Shown one piece after another: positions 1-12,647 of a DNA stretch of 64,000 nucleotides. The notes under the pieces were generated by a model, which did no database searches, was not told where the DNA came from, and saw nothing but the letters and a program-made list of their open reading frames with translations. Source of the DNA: Colletes latitarsis (lineage: Eukaryota; Arthropoda; Insecta; Hymenoptera; Colletidae); NCBI RefSeq assembly GCF_051014445.1, contig NW_027488365.1, positions 9,734,001-9,798,000 on the forward strand, written 5' to 3'. The position numbers and the translations under genes are program-made. Every line of letters starts with the position of its first letter. Position 1 is the first letter of the stretch.

Positions 1-1030
1 CCTGGGTTTTTTCTGGTTTGGATCACGTAGTAATGTGGGACCACACTGAAACAATCAATTAAACCTGGTTTCGATCAATATTTTAGGGGATAACGCAAGT
101 TAGGTCTGGGATCGGTCTGGGATTTGCCCTCATCAGGCTCATACTTTTGCGTTTTTCACATACTGGTTGAACAGATCCTGGGTTTTTTTCTGGTTTGGAT
201 CACGTAGTAGTGTGGTACCACACTGAAACTGTCCATTAAACCTGGTTTCGATCAATATTTTTGAAGATAACGCATGTTAGGTCTAGGTTAGGCCGAGGAT
301 TTTCACTCATCAGACTCATACTTTCGCATTCTTCACATACTTGTTGAACGAATCCTGGGGTTCTACTGGATTGGATCACGTAGTAATGTGGTACCACACT
401 GAAACGGTCCATTAAACCTGGTTTCGATCAATATTTTTGAGGATAACGCATGTTAGGTCTAGGTTAGGCCGAGGATTTTCACTCATCAGACTCATTCTTT
501 CGCATTCTTCACATACTTGTTGAACGGATCCTGGGTTTTTTCTGGTTTGGATCACGTAGTAATGTGGGACCACACTGAAACAATCAATTAAACCTGGTTT
601 CGATCAATATTTTAGGGGATAACGCAAGTTAGGTCTGGGATCGGTCTGGGATTTGCTCTCATCAGGCTCATTCTTTCGCGTTTTTCACATACTTGTTGAA
701 CAGATCCTGGGTTTTTTCTGGTTTGGATCACGAAGTAGTGTGGTACCACACTGAAACGGTCCATTAAACCTGGTTTCGCTCAATATTTTAGAGGATAACG
801 CATGTTAGGTCCAGGTTAGGTCTGGGATTTGCTCTCGTCGGGCTCATTCTTTCGCATATTTCTCATACTTGATGGCTACATCCTGGGCTTTTTCTGGATT
901 GCATCACGTAGTAATGAAGTACAACACTGAAACAGTCAATTAAACCTGGTTTCGATCAATATTTTAGAGAATAATTCATGCTAGGTCTAGGTTAGGCCTG
1001 GGATTTGCCCTCATCAGGGTCATACTTTCG

Positions 1031-1077
1031 CAGTTCTAACATACATGTTGACCTGATCGAGGGTTTTTTCTGCTTTG
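1031..1077 (+). repeat. Rare monomer class marked by GACCTGATCGAGGG (first copy)
   Basis: The tail and start read CAGTTCTAACATAC, ATGTTGACCTGATCGAGGG, then TTTTTTCTGC, instead of the usual TTGTTGAACAGATCCTGGG. I located the class at 1,050, 6,684, 30,276, 32,036, 34,502, 38,727, 42,602, 46,127, 51,588 and 54,936 (position of GACCTGATCGAGGG; the last reads TTTACC). The first two are HOR copies of each other. I saw no full copy between 6,697 and 30,276. Most copies are followed by GTAGTAAAGTGG. Confidence 0.85.
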
Positions 1078-3254
1078 GATCACGTAGTAAAGTGGTACCA
1101 CACTGAAACAGTCCACTAAACCTGGTTTGGATCAATATTTTAGAGGATAGTGCATGTTAGGTCTAGGTTAGCCCTGAGATTTTCACTCATCAGACTCATA
1201 CTTTCGCAATCTTCAGTTACTTGTTGAACGGATCCTGGGTTTTTTCTGGTATGGTTCACGTAGTAATGTGGTACCACACTGAAACAATCAATTAAACCAG
1301 GTCTTGATAAATATTTTAGGTGATAACGCATGTTAGGTCTGGGTTAGGTCTAGGTTTGCCCTCATCAGGCTCATACTTTCCCATATTTCTCATACTTCAT
1401 GGCTAGATCCTGGGCTATTTCTGGATTGGATCACGTAGTAATGTGGTACCACACTGAAACAGTCAATTAAACCTGGTTTCGATCAATATTTTAGAGGACA
1501 ATGCAAGTTAGGTCTGGGATAGGTCTGGGATTTGCCCACATCAGGGTCATACTTTCGCATTTTTCACATACTTGTTGAACAGATCCTGGGTTTTTTCTGG
1601 ATTGGATCGCGCAGTAATGTGGTACCACACTGAAACAGCCCACTAAACCTGGTTTCGATCAATATTTTAGAGGATAACGAATGTTATGTCTAGGTTTGGC
1701 CTGGGATTTGCCCTCATCAGACTCATGCTTTCGCATTTTTCACATACTTGTTGAACAGATCCTGGGTTTTTTCCGGTTTGGTACACGTAGTAATGTGGTA
1801 CCACACCGAAACATTCAATTAAACCTGGTCTTGATAAATATATTTGAGGATAACGCATGTTAGGTCTGGGCTAGGTCTAGGTTTGCCCTCATCAGGCTCA
1901 TACTTTCGCATATTTCTCATACTTCATGGCTAGATCCTGGGCTTTTTCTGGTTTGGATCACGTAGTAATGTGGGACCACACTGAAACAATCAATTAAACA
2001 TGGTCTTGATAAATATTTTAGAGGATAACGCATGTTAGGTCTGGGTTAGGTCTAGGATTTGCCCTCATCAGGCTCATACTTTCGCATATTTCTCATACTT
2101 CAAGGCTAGATCCTGGGCTGTTTCTGGATTGTATCACATAGTAATGTGGTACCACACTGAAACAGTCAATTAAACCTGGTTTCGATCAATATTTTAGAGA
2201 ATAATTCATGTTAGGTCTAGGTTAGGTCTGGGATTTACTCTCATCAGGCTCATTCTATCGCATATTACTCATACTTGATGGCTAGATTCTGGGCTTTTTC
2301 TGGTTTGGATCACGTAGTAATGTGGGACCACACTGAAACAATCAATTAAACCTGGTCTTGATAAATATTTTAGAGGACAACGCATGTTAGGTCTGGGTTA
2401 GGTCTAGGATTTGCCCTCATCAGGCTCATACTTTCGCATATTTCTCATACTTCAAGGCTAGATCCTGGGCTGTTTCTGGATTGTATCACATAGTAATGTG
2501 GTACCACACTGAAACAGTCGATTAAACCAGGTTTCGATCAATACTTTTGAGGATAACGCATGTTATGTCTGGGTTAGGTCTAGGATTTGCTCTCGTCAGG
2601 CTGATACTTTCGCATATTTCTCATACTTCATGGCTAGATCCTGGGCTATTTCTGGATTGGATCACGTAGTAATGTGGTACCACACTGAAACATTCAATTA
2701 AACCTGGTCTTGATAAATATTTTAGAGGATAACGCATGTTAGGTTTGGGTTAGGTCTAGGATTTGCCCTGATCAGGCTCATACTTGCGCATATTTCTCAT
2801 ACTTGATGGCTAGATCCTGGGCTGTTTCTGGATTGCATCACGTAGTAATGTAGTACCACACAGAAACAGTCGATAAAACCAGTTTTCGATCAATATTTTT
2901 GAGGATAACGCATGTTAGGTCTAGGTTAGGCCTGGGATTTTCACACATCAGGCTCATTCTTTCGCATATTACACATACTTGATGGCTAGATCCTGGGCTT
3001 TTTCTGGATTGGATCACGTAGTAATGTGGGACCACACTGAAACAATCAATTAAACCTGGTTGCGATCAATATTTTAGAGGGTAACGCATGTTAGGTCTAG
3101 GTTAGGCCTGGTATTTTCACTCATCAGACTCATTCTTTCGCATTCTTCACATACTTGTTGAACGGTTCCTGGGTTTTTTCTGGTTTGGATCACGTAGTAA
3201 TGAGGTACCACACCGAAACGGTCAATTAAACCTGGTTTCGATCAATATTTTAGA

Positions 3255-5016
3255 GGATAACGCAAGTTAGGCCTGGGATAGGTCTGGGATTTGCCCTCAT
3301 CAGGCTCATACTTTCGCATCCTTCACATACTTGTTGAACTGATCCTGGGTTTTTTCTGGTTTGGATCACGTAGTAATGTGGTACCACACTGAAACGGTCA
3401 ATTAAACCTGGTTTCGATCAATATTTTAGAGGATAACGCAAGTTAGGTCTGGGATAGGTCTGGGATTTGACCTCATCAGACTCATACTTTCGCACACTTC
3501 ACATACTCGTTGAACAGATCCTGGGATATTTTCTGGTTTGGATCACATAGTAATGTGGTACCACACTGAAACAGTCGATTAAACCAGTTTTCGATCAATA
3601 TTTTACAGGACAACGCAAGTTAGGTCTGGGATAGGTCTGGGATTTGACCTCATCAGACTCATACTTTCGCATTCTTCACATACTTGTTGAACGGATCCTG
3701 GGTTTTTTCTGGTTTGGATCACGTAGTAATGTGGGACCACACTGAAACAGTCAATTAAACCTGGTTTCGATCAATATTTTAGAGAATAATTCATGTTAGG
3801 TCTAGTTTAGGTCCGGGATTTACTCTCATCAGGCTCATTCTTTCGCATATTACTCATACTTGATGGCTAGATCCTGGGCTTTTTCTGGATTGGATCACGT
3901 AGTAATGTGGGACCACACTGAAACAATCAATTAAACCTGGTCTTGATAAATATTTTGGAGGATAGCGCATGTTAGGTCTGGGATAGGTCTGGGATTTGCC
4001 CTCATCAGGCTCATACTTTCGCATTCTTCACATACTTGTTGAACTGATCCTGGGTTTTTTCTGGTTTGGATCACGTAGTAATGTGGTACCACACTGAAAC
4101 GGTCAATTAAACCTGGTTTCGATCAATATGTTAGAGGATAACGCAAGTTAGGCCTGGGATAGGTCTGGGATTTGCCCTCATCAGGCTCATACTTTCGCAT
4201 CCTTCACATACTTGTTGAACTGATCCTGGGTTTTTTCTGGTTTGGATCACGTAGTAATGTGGTACCACACTGAAACGGTCAATTAAACCTGGTTTCGATC
4301 AATATTTTAGAGGATAACGCAAGTTAGGTCTGGGATAGGTCTGGGATTTGACCTCATCAGACTCATACTTTCGCACACTTCACATACTCGTTGAACAGAT
4401 CCTGGGATATTTTCTGGTTTGGATCACATAGTAATGTGGTACCACACTGAAACAGTCGATTAAACCAGTTTTCGATCAATATTTTACAGGACAACGCAAG
4501 TTAGGTCTGGGATAGGTCTGGGATTTGACCTCATCAGACTCATACTTTCGCATTCTTCACATACTTGTTGAACGGATCCTGGGTTTTTTCTGGTTTGGAT
4601 CACGTAGTAATGTGGGACCACACTGAAACAGTCAATTAAACCTGGTTTCGATCAATATTTTAGAGAATAATTCATGTTAGGTCTAGTTTAGGTCCGGGAT
4701 TTACTCTCATCAGGCTCATTCTTTCGCATATTACTCATACTTGATGGCTAGATCCTGGGCTTTTTCTGGATTGGATCACGTAGTAATGTGGGACCACACT
4801 GAAACAATCAATTAAACCTGGTCTTGATAAATATTTTAGAGGATAGCGCATGTTAGGTCTGGGATAGGTCTGGGATTTGCCCTCATCAGGCTCATACTTT
4901 CGCATTCTTCACATACTTGTTGAACTGATCCTGGGTTTTTTCTGGTTTGGATCACGTAGTAATGTGGTACCACACTGAAACGGTCAATTAAACCTGGTTT
5001 CGATCAATATGTTAGA
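3255..5016 (+). repeat. Tandem pair of a 5-monomer (881-bp) sub-repeat in HOR copy A
   Basis: Markers recur 881 bp apart: CGCATCCTTCAC at 3,315 and 4,196, CGCACACTTCACATACTCG at 3,491 and 4,372, and GTTTAGGTCCGGG at 3,805 and 4,686. A related CGCACAC marker follows at 5,077, only 705 bp (4 monomers) on, where the series breaks off. This is a small HOR nested in the larger one. Confidence 0.88.
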
Positions 5017-5884
5017 GGATAACGCAAGTTAGGTCTGGGATAGGTCTGGGATTTGACCTCATCAGACTCATACTTTCGCACACTTCACATACTCCTTGAA
5101 CAGATCCTGGGTTATTTTCTGGTTTGGATCACATAGTAATGTGGTACCACACTGAAACAGTCGATTAAACCAGGTTTCGATCAATATTTTGGAGGATAAC
5201 GCATGTTAGGTCTAGGTTAGGCCTGGGATTTGCCCTCATCAGGCTCATACTTTCGCATATTTCTCATACTTCATGGCTAGATCCTGGGCTGTTTCTGGAT
5301 TGTATCACGTAGTAATGTGGTACCACGCTGAAACAGTCAATTAAACCTGGTTTCGATCAATATTTTATAGGATAACGCAAGTTAGGTCTGGGATAGGTCT
5401 AGGATTTGCCCTCATCAGGCACTTACTTTCGCATATTTCTCATACTTCATGGCTAGTTCCTGGGCTATTTCTGGATTGGATCACGTAGTAAAGTGGTACC
5501 ACACTGAAACAGTCAATGAAACCTGGTTTCCATCAATATTTTAGAGGATAACGCATATAAGGTCTAGGTTAGGTCTGGGATTTGCTCTCATCAGGCTCAT
5601 TCTTTCGCATATTTCTCATACTTGATGGCTAGATCCTGGGCTTTTTCTGGATTGCATCACGTAGTAATGTAGTACCACACTGAAACAGTCAATGAAACCT
5701 GGTTTCCATCAATATTTTAGAGAACAACGCATGTTAGGTCTAGGTAAGGCCTGAGATTTTCACTGATCGGACTCATACTTTCGCACACTTCACATACTCG
5801 TTGAACAGATCCTGGGTTATTTTCTGGTTTGGATCACATAGTAATGTGGTACCACACTGAAACATTTGATTAAACCAGTTTTCG

Positions 5885-8800
5885 ATCAATATTTTTGAAG
5901 ATAACGCATGTTAGGTCTAGGTTAGGCCGAGGATTTTCACTCATCAGACTCATACTTTCGCATTCTTCACATACTTGTTGAACGAATCCTGGGGTTCTAC
6001 TGGATTGGATCACGTAGTAATGTGGTACCACACTGAAACGGTCCATTAAACCTGGTTTCGATCAATATTTTTGAGGATAACGCATGTTAGGTCTAGGTTA
6101 GGCCGAGGATTTTCACTCATCAGACTCATTCTTTCGCATTCTTCACATACTTGTTGAACGGATCCTGGGTTTTTTCTGGTTTGGATCACGTAGTAATGTG
6201 GGACCACACTGAAACAATCAATTAAACCTGGTTTCGATCAATATTTTAGGGGATAACGCAAGTTAGGTCTGGGATCGGTCTGGGATTTGCTCTCATCAGG
6301 CTCATTCTTTCGCGTTTTTCACATACTTGTTGAACAGATCCTGGGTTTTTTCTGGTTTGGATCACGAAGTAGTGTGGTACCACACTGAAACGGTCCATTA
6401 AACCTGGTTTCGCTCAATATTTTAGAGGATAACGCATGTTAGGTCCAGGTTAGGTCTGGGATTTGCTCTCGTCGGGCTCATTCTTTCGCATATTTCTCAT
6501 ACTTGATGGCTACATCCTGGGCTTTTTCTGGATTGCATCACGTAGTAATGAAGTACAACACTGAAACAGTCAATTAAACCTGGTTTCGATCAATATTTTA
6601 GAGAATAATTCATGCTAGGTCTAGGTTAGGCCTGGGATTTGCCCTCATCAGGGTCATACTTTCGCAGTTCTAACATACATGTTGACCTGATCGAGGGTTT
6701 TTTCTGCTTTGGATCACGTAGTAAAGTGGTACCACACTGAAACAGTCCACTAAACCTGGTTTGGATCAATATTTTAGAGGATAGTGCATGTTAGGTCTAG
6801 GTTAGCCCTGAGATTTTCACTCATCAGACTCATACTTTCGCATTCTTCAGTTACTTGTTGAACGGATCCTGGGTTTTTTCTGGTATGGTTCACGTAGTAA
6901 TGTGGTACCACACTGAAACAATCAATTAAACCAGGTCTTGATAAATATTTTAGGTGATAACGCATGTTAGGTCTGGGTTAGGTCTAGGTTTGCCCTCATC
7001 AGGCTCATACTTTCCCATATTTCTCATACTTCATGGCTAGATCCTGGGCTATTTCTGGATTGGATCACGTAGTAATGTGGTACCACACTGAAACAGTCAA
7101 TTAAACCTGGTTTCGATCAATATTTTAGAGGACAATGCAAGTTAGGTCTGGGATAGGTCTGGGATTTGCCCACATCAGGGTCATACTTTCGCATTTTTCA
7201 CATACTTGTTGAACAGATCCTGGGTTTTTTCTGGATTGGATCGCGCAGTAATGTGGTACCACACTGAAACAGCCCACTAAACCTGGTTTCGATCAATATT
7301 TTAGAGGATAACGAATGTTATGTCTAGGTTTGGCCTGGGATTTGCCCTCATCAGACTCATGCTTTCGCATTTTTCACATACTTGTTGAACAGATCCTGGG
7401 TTTTTTCCGGTTTGGTACACGTAGTAATGTGGTACCACACCGAAACATTCAATTAAACCTGGTCTTGATAAATATATTTGAGGATAACGCATGTTAGGTC
7501 TGGGCTAGGTCTAGGTTTGCCCTCATCAGGCTCATACTTTCGCATATTTCTCATACTTCATGGCTAGATCCTGGGCTTTTTCTGGTTTGGATCACGTAGT
7601 AATGTGGGACCACACTGAAACAATCAATTAAACATGGTCTTGATAAATATTTTAGAGGATAACGCATGTTAGGTCTGGGTTAGGTCTAGGATTTGCCCTC
7701 ATCAGGCTCATACTTTCGCATATTTCTCATACTTCAAGGCTAGATCCTGGGCTGTTTCTGGATTGTATCACATAGTAATGTGGTACCACACTGAAACAGT
7801 CAATTAAACCTGGTTTCGATCAATATTTTAGAGAATAATTCATGTTAGGTCTAGGTTAGGTCTGGGATTTACTCTCATCAGGCTCATTCTATCGCATATT
7901 ACTCATACTTGATGGCTAGATTCTGGGCTTTTTCTGGTTTGGATCACGTAGTAATGTGGGACCACACTGAAACAATCAATTAAACCTGGTCTTGATAAAT
8001 ATTTTAGAGGATAACGCATGTTAGGTCTGGGTTAGGTCTAGGATTTGCCCTCATCAGGCTCATACTTTCGCATATTTCTCATACTTCAAGGCTAGATCCT
8101 GGGCTGTTTCTGGATTGTATCACATAGTAATGTGGTACCACACTGAAACAGTCGATTAAACCAGATTTCGATCAATACTTTTGAGGATAACGCATGTTAT
8201 GTCTGGGTTAGGTCTAGGATTTGCTCTCGTCAGGCTGATACTTTCGCATATTTCTCATACTTCATGGCTAGATCCTGGGCTATTTCTGGATTGGATCACG
8301 TAGTAATGTGGTACCACACTGAAACATTCAATTAAACCTGGTCTTGATAAATATTTTAGAGGATAACGCATGTTAGGTTTGGGTTAGGTCTAGGATTTGC
8401 CCTGATCAGGCTCATACTTGCGCATATTTCTCATACTTCATGGCTAGATCCTGGGCTGTTTCTGGATTGCATCACGTAGTAATGTAGTACCACACAGAAA
8501 CAGTCGATAAAACCAGTTTTCGATCAATATTTTTGAGGATAACGCATGTTAGGTCTAGGTTAGGCCTGGGATTTTCACACATCAGGCTCATTCTTTCGCA
8601 TATTACACATACTTGATGGCTAGATCCTGGGCTTTTTCTGGATTGGATCACGTAGTAATGTGGGACCACACTGAAACAATCAATTAAACCTGGTTGCGAT
8701 CAATATTTTAGAGGGTAACGCATGTTAGGTCTAGGTTAGGCCTGGTATTTTCACTCATCAGACTCATTCTTTCGCATTCTTCACATACTTGTTGAACGGT

Positions 8801-11695
8801 TCCTGGGTTTTTTCTGGTTTGGATCACGTAGTAATGAGGTACCACACCGAAACGGTCAATTAAACCTGGTTTCGATCAATATTTTAGAGGATAACGCAAG
8901 TTAGGCCTGGGATAGGTCTGGGATTTGCCCTCATCAGGCTCATACTTTCGCATCCTTCACATACTTGTTGAACTGATCCTGGGTTTTTTCTGGTTTGGAT
9001 CACGTAGTAATGTGGTACCACACTGAAACGGTCAATTAAACCTGGTTTCGATCAATATTTTAGAGGATAACGCAAGTTAGGTCTGGGATAGGTCTGGGAT
9101 TTGACCTCATCAGACTCATACTTTCGCACACTTCACATACTCGTTGAACAGATCCTGGGATATTTTCTGGTTTGGATCACATAGTAATGTGGTACCACAC
9201 TGAAACAGTCGATTAAACCAGTTTTCGATCAATATTTTACAGGACAACGCAAGTTAGGTCTGGGATAGGTCTGGGATTTGACCTCATCAGACTCATACTT
9301 TCGCATTCTTCACATACTTGTTGAACGGATCCTGGGTTTTTTCTGGTTTGGATCACGTAGTAATGTGGGACCACACTGAAACAGTCAATTAAACCTGGTT
9401 TCGATCAATATTTTAGAGAATAATTCATGTTAGGTCTAGTTTAGGTCCGGGATTTACTCTCATCAGGCTCATTCTTTCGCATATTACTCATACTTGATGG
9501 CTAGATCCTGGGCTTTTTCTGGATTGGATCACGTAGTAATGTGGGACCACACTGAAACAATCAATTAAACCTGGTCTTGATAAATATTTTGGAGGATAGC
9601 GCATGTTAGGTCTGGGATAGGTCTGTGATTTGCCCTCATCAGGCTCATACTTTCGCATTCTTCACATACTTGTTGAACTGATCCTGGGTTTTTTCTGGTT
9701 TGGATCACGTAGTAATGTGGTACCACACTGAAACGGTCAATTAAACCTGGTTTCGATCAATATGTTAGAGGATAACGCAAGTTAGGTCTGGGATAGGTCT
9801 GGGATTTGACCTCATCAGACTCATACTTTCGCACACTTCACATACTCGTTGAACAGATCCTGGGATATTTTCTGGTTTGGATCACATAGTAATGTGGTAC
9901 CACACTGAAACAGTCGATTAAACCAGTTTTCGATCAATATTTTACAGGACAACGCAAGTTAGGTCTGGGATAGGTCTGGGATTTGACCTCATCAGACTCA
10001 TACTTTCGCATTCTTCACATACTTGTTGAACGGATCCTGGGTTTTTTCTGGTTTGGATCACGTAGTAATGTGGGACCACACTGAAACAGTCAATTAAACC
10101 TGGTTTCGATCAATATTTTAGAGAATAATTCATGTTAGGTCTAGTTTAGGTCCGGGATTTACTCTCATCAGGCTCATTCTTTCGCATATTACTCATACTT
10201 GATGGCTAGATCCTGGGCTTTTTCTGGATTGGATCACGTAGTAATGTGGGACCACACTGAAACAATCAATTAAACCTGGTCTTGATAAATATTTTGGAGG
10301 ATAGCGCATGTTAGGTCTGGGATAGGTCTGGGATTTGCCCTCATCAGGCTCATACTTTCGCATTCTTCACATACTTGTTGAACTGATCCTGGGTTTTTTC
10401 TGGTTTGGATCACGTAGTAATGTGGTACCACACTGAAACGGTCAATTAAACCTGGTTTCGATCAATATGTTAGAGGATAACGCAAGTTAGGCCTGGGATA
10501 GGTCTGGGATTTGCCCTCATCAGGCTCATACTTTCGCATCCTTCACATACTTGTTGAACTGATCCTGGGTTTTTTCTGGTTTGGATCACGTAGTAATGTG
10601 GTACCACACTGAAACGGTCAATTAAACCTGGTTTCGATCAATATTTTAGAGGATAACGCAAGTTAGGTCTGGGATAGGTCTGGGATTTGACCTCATCAGA
10701 CTCATACTTTCGCACACTTCACATACTCGTTGAACAGATCCTGGGATATTTTCTGGTTTGGATCACATAGTAATGTGGTACCACACTGAAACAGTCGATT
10801 AAACCAGTTTTCGATCAATATTTTACAGGACAACGCAAGTTAGGTCTGGGATAGGTCTGGGATTTGACCTCATCAGACTCATACTTTCGCACACTTCACA
10901 TACTCCTTGAACAGATCCTGGGTTATTTTCTGGTTTGGATCACATAGTAATGTGGTACCACACTGAAACAGTCGATTAAACCAGGTTTCGATCAATATTT
11001 TGGAGGATAACGCATGTTAGGTCTAGGTTAGGCCTGGGATTTGCCCTCATCAGGCTCATACTTTCGCATATTTCTCATACTTCATGGCTAGATCCTGGGC
11101 TGTTTCTGGATTGTATCACGTAGTAATGTGGTACCACGCTGAAACAGTCAATTAAACCTGGTTTCGATCAATATTTTATAGGATAACGCAAGTTAGGTCT
11201 GGGATAGGTCTAGGATTTGCCCTCATCAGGCACTTACTTTCGCATATTTCTCATACTTCATGGCTAGTTCCTGGGCTATTTCTGGATTGGATCACGTAGT
11301 AAAGTGGTACCACACTGAAACAGTCAATGAAACCTGGTTTCCATCAATATTTTAGAGGATAACGCATATAAGGTCTAGGTTAGGTCTGGGATTTGCTCTC
11401 ATCAGGCTCATTCTTTCGCATATTTCTCATACTTGATGGCTAGATCCTGGGCTTTTTCTGGATTGCATCACGTAGTAATGTAGTACCACACTGAAACAGT
11501 CAATGAAACCTGGTTTCCATCAATATTTTAGAGAACAACGCATGTTAGGTCTAGGTAAGGCCTGAGATTTTCACTGATCGGACTCATACTTTCGCACACT
11601 TCACATACTCGTTGAACAGATCCTGGGTTATTTTCTGGTTTGGATCACATAGTAATGTGGTACCACACTGAAACATTTGATTAAACCAGTTTTCG
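5885..11695 (+). repeat. Higher-order repeat copy B, 33 monomers (about 5,811 bp)
   Basis: Second copy of the large HOR. The offset to copy A is 5,634 bp up to about 9,775 and 5,811 bp near the right end (5,881 matches 11,692), so B has gained a net one monomer. The change lies in the internal 4/5-monomer sub-repeat, which expanded and contracted differently in the two copies. The right end is marked by GAAACATTTGATTAAACC, also seen just before the start of B. After about 11,700 the sequence switches to TTTTCCAGGACAACGC, matching the sub-repeat near 3,600 instead. Confidence 0.9.
8889..10890 (+). repeat. Rearranged 4/5-monomer sub-repeats in HOR copy B
   Basis: The same markers appear with different spacing from copy A. 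CGCACAC lies at 9,125, 9,830, 10,711 and 10,888 (steps 705, 881 and 177). GTTTAGGTCCGGG lies at 9,439 and 10,144 (705). CGCATCC lies at 8,949 and 10,535. The pattern fits whole-monomer gains and losses by unequal exchange after the 5.6-kb duplication. Confidence 0.86.
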
Positions 11696-11699
11696 ATCA

Positions 11700-12520
11700 A
11701 TATTTTCCAGGACAACGCAAGTTAGGTCTGGGATAGGTCTGGGATTTGACCTCATCAGACTCATACTTTCGCATTCTTCACATACTTGTTGAACGGATCC
11801 TGGGTTTTTTCTGGTTTGGATCACGTAGTAATGTGGGACCACACTGAAACAGTCAATTAAACCTGGTTTCGATCAATATTTTAGAGAATAATTCATGTTA
11901 GGTCTTGTTTAGGTCCGGGATTTACTCTCATCAGGCTCATTCTTTCGCATATTACTCATACCTGATGGCTAGATCCTGGGCTTTTTCTGGATTGGATCAC
12001 GTAGTAATGTGGGACCACACTGAAACAATCAATTAAACCTGGTCTTGATAAATATTTTGGAGGATAGCGCATGTTAGGTCTGGGATAGGTCTGGGATTTG
12101 CCCTCATCAGGCTCATACTTTCGCATTCTTCACATACTTGTTGAACTGATCCTGGGTTTTTTCTGGTTTGGATCACGTAGTAATGTGGTACCACACTGAA
12201 ACGGTCAATTAAACCTGGTTTCGATCAATATGTTAGAGGATAACGCAAGTCAGGTCTGGGATAGGTCTGGGATTTGACCTCATCAGACTCATACTTTCGC
12301 ACACTTCACATACTCCTTGAACAGATCCTGGGTTATTTTCTGGTTTGGATCACATAGTAATGTGGTACCACACTGAAACAGTCGATTAAACCGGGTTTCG
12401 ATCAATATTTTGGAGGATAACGCATGTTAGGTCTAGGTTAGGCCTGGGATTTGCCCTCATCAGGCTCATACTTTCGCATATTTCTCATACTTCATGGCTA
12501 GATCCTGGGCTGTTTCTGGA
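11700..12520 (+). repeat. Partial third copy of the 5-monomer sub-repeat
   Basis: After HOR copy B ends, the sub-repeat markers appear once more: GTTTAGGTCCGGG at 11,907 and the CTCCTTGAACAGATCC variant beside CGCACAC at 12,298. A few private substitutions (GTCTTGTTTAGG for GTCTAGTTTAGG, CAAGTCAGG for CAAGTTAGG) show it is slightly more diverged than the copies inside A and B. Confidence 0.8.
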
Positions 12521-12647
12521 TTGTATCACGTAGTAATGTGGTACCACGCCGAAACAGTCAATGAAACCTGGTTTCCATCAATATTTTAGAGGACAACGCA
12601 AGTTAGGTCTAGCTAAGGCCTGAGATTTTCACTGATCGGACACATAC

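Larger units (their letters stand above)
251..5884 (+). repeat. Higher-order repeat copy A, 32 monomers (5,634 bp)
   Basis: This block is repeated immediately downstream at an offset of 5,634 bp. Diagnostic features at 301 and 5,935 (a GGCCGAGGATTTTC variant and GAACGAATCCTGGGGTTCTAC) and the rare CTGATCGAGGG monomer at 1,050 and 6,684 share that offset. Substitutions I located are 1,209/6,843 (A/T), 2,378/8,012 (C/T), 2,531/8,165 (G/A) and 3,992/9,626 (G/T), so identity is far above that between neighbouring monomers. The left edge lies in TCGATCAATATTTTTGAAG: upstream of it copy A reads AAACCTGGT and copy B reads AAACCAGTT. Confidence 0.92.

Noticed and set aside
1681..7497. Plus-strand 60-codon frames at 1,681 and 7,315
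   Set aside because: They are the same satellite stretch in two HOR copies (offset 5,634) and depend on one private ATG. No sign of coding constraint.
251..11695. Reading the 5.6-kb duplication as a gene or segmental duplication of unique DNA
   Set aside because: Both copies consist only of satellite monomers. It is a higher-order repeat.
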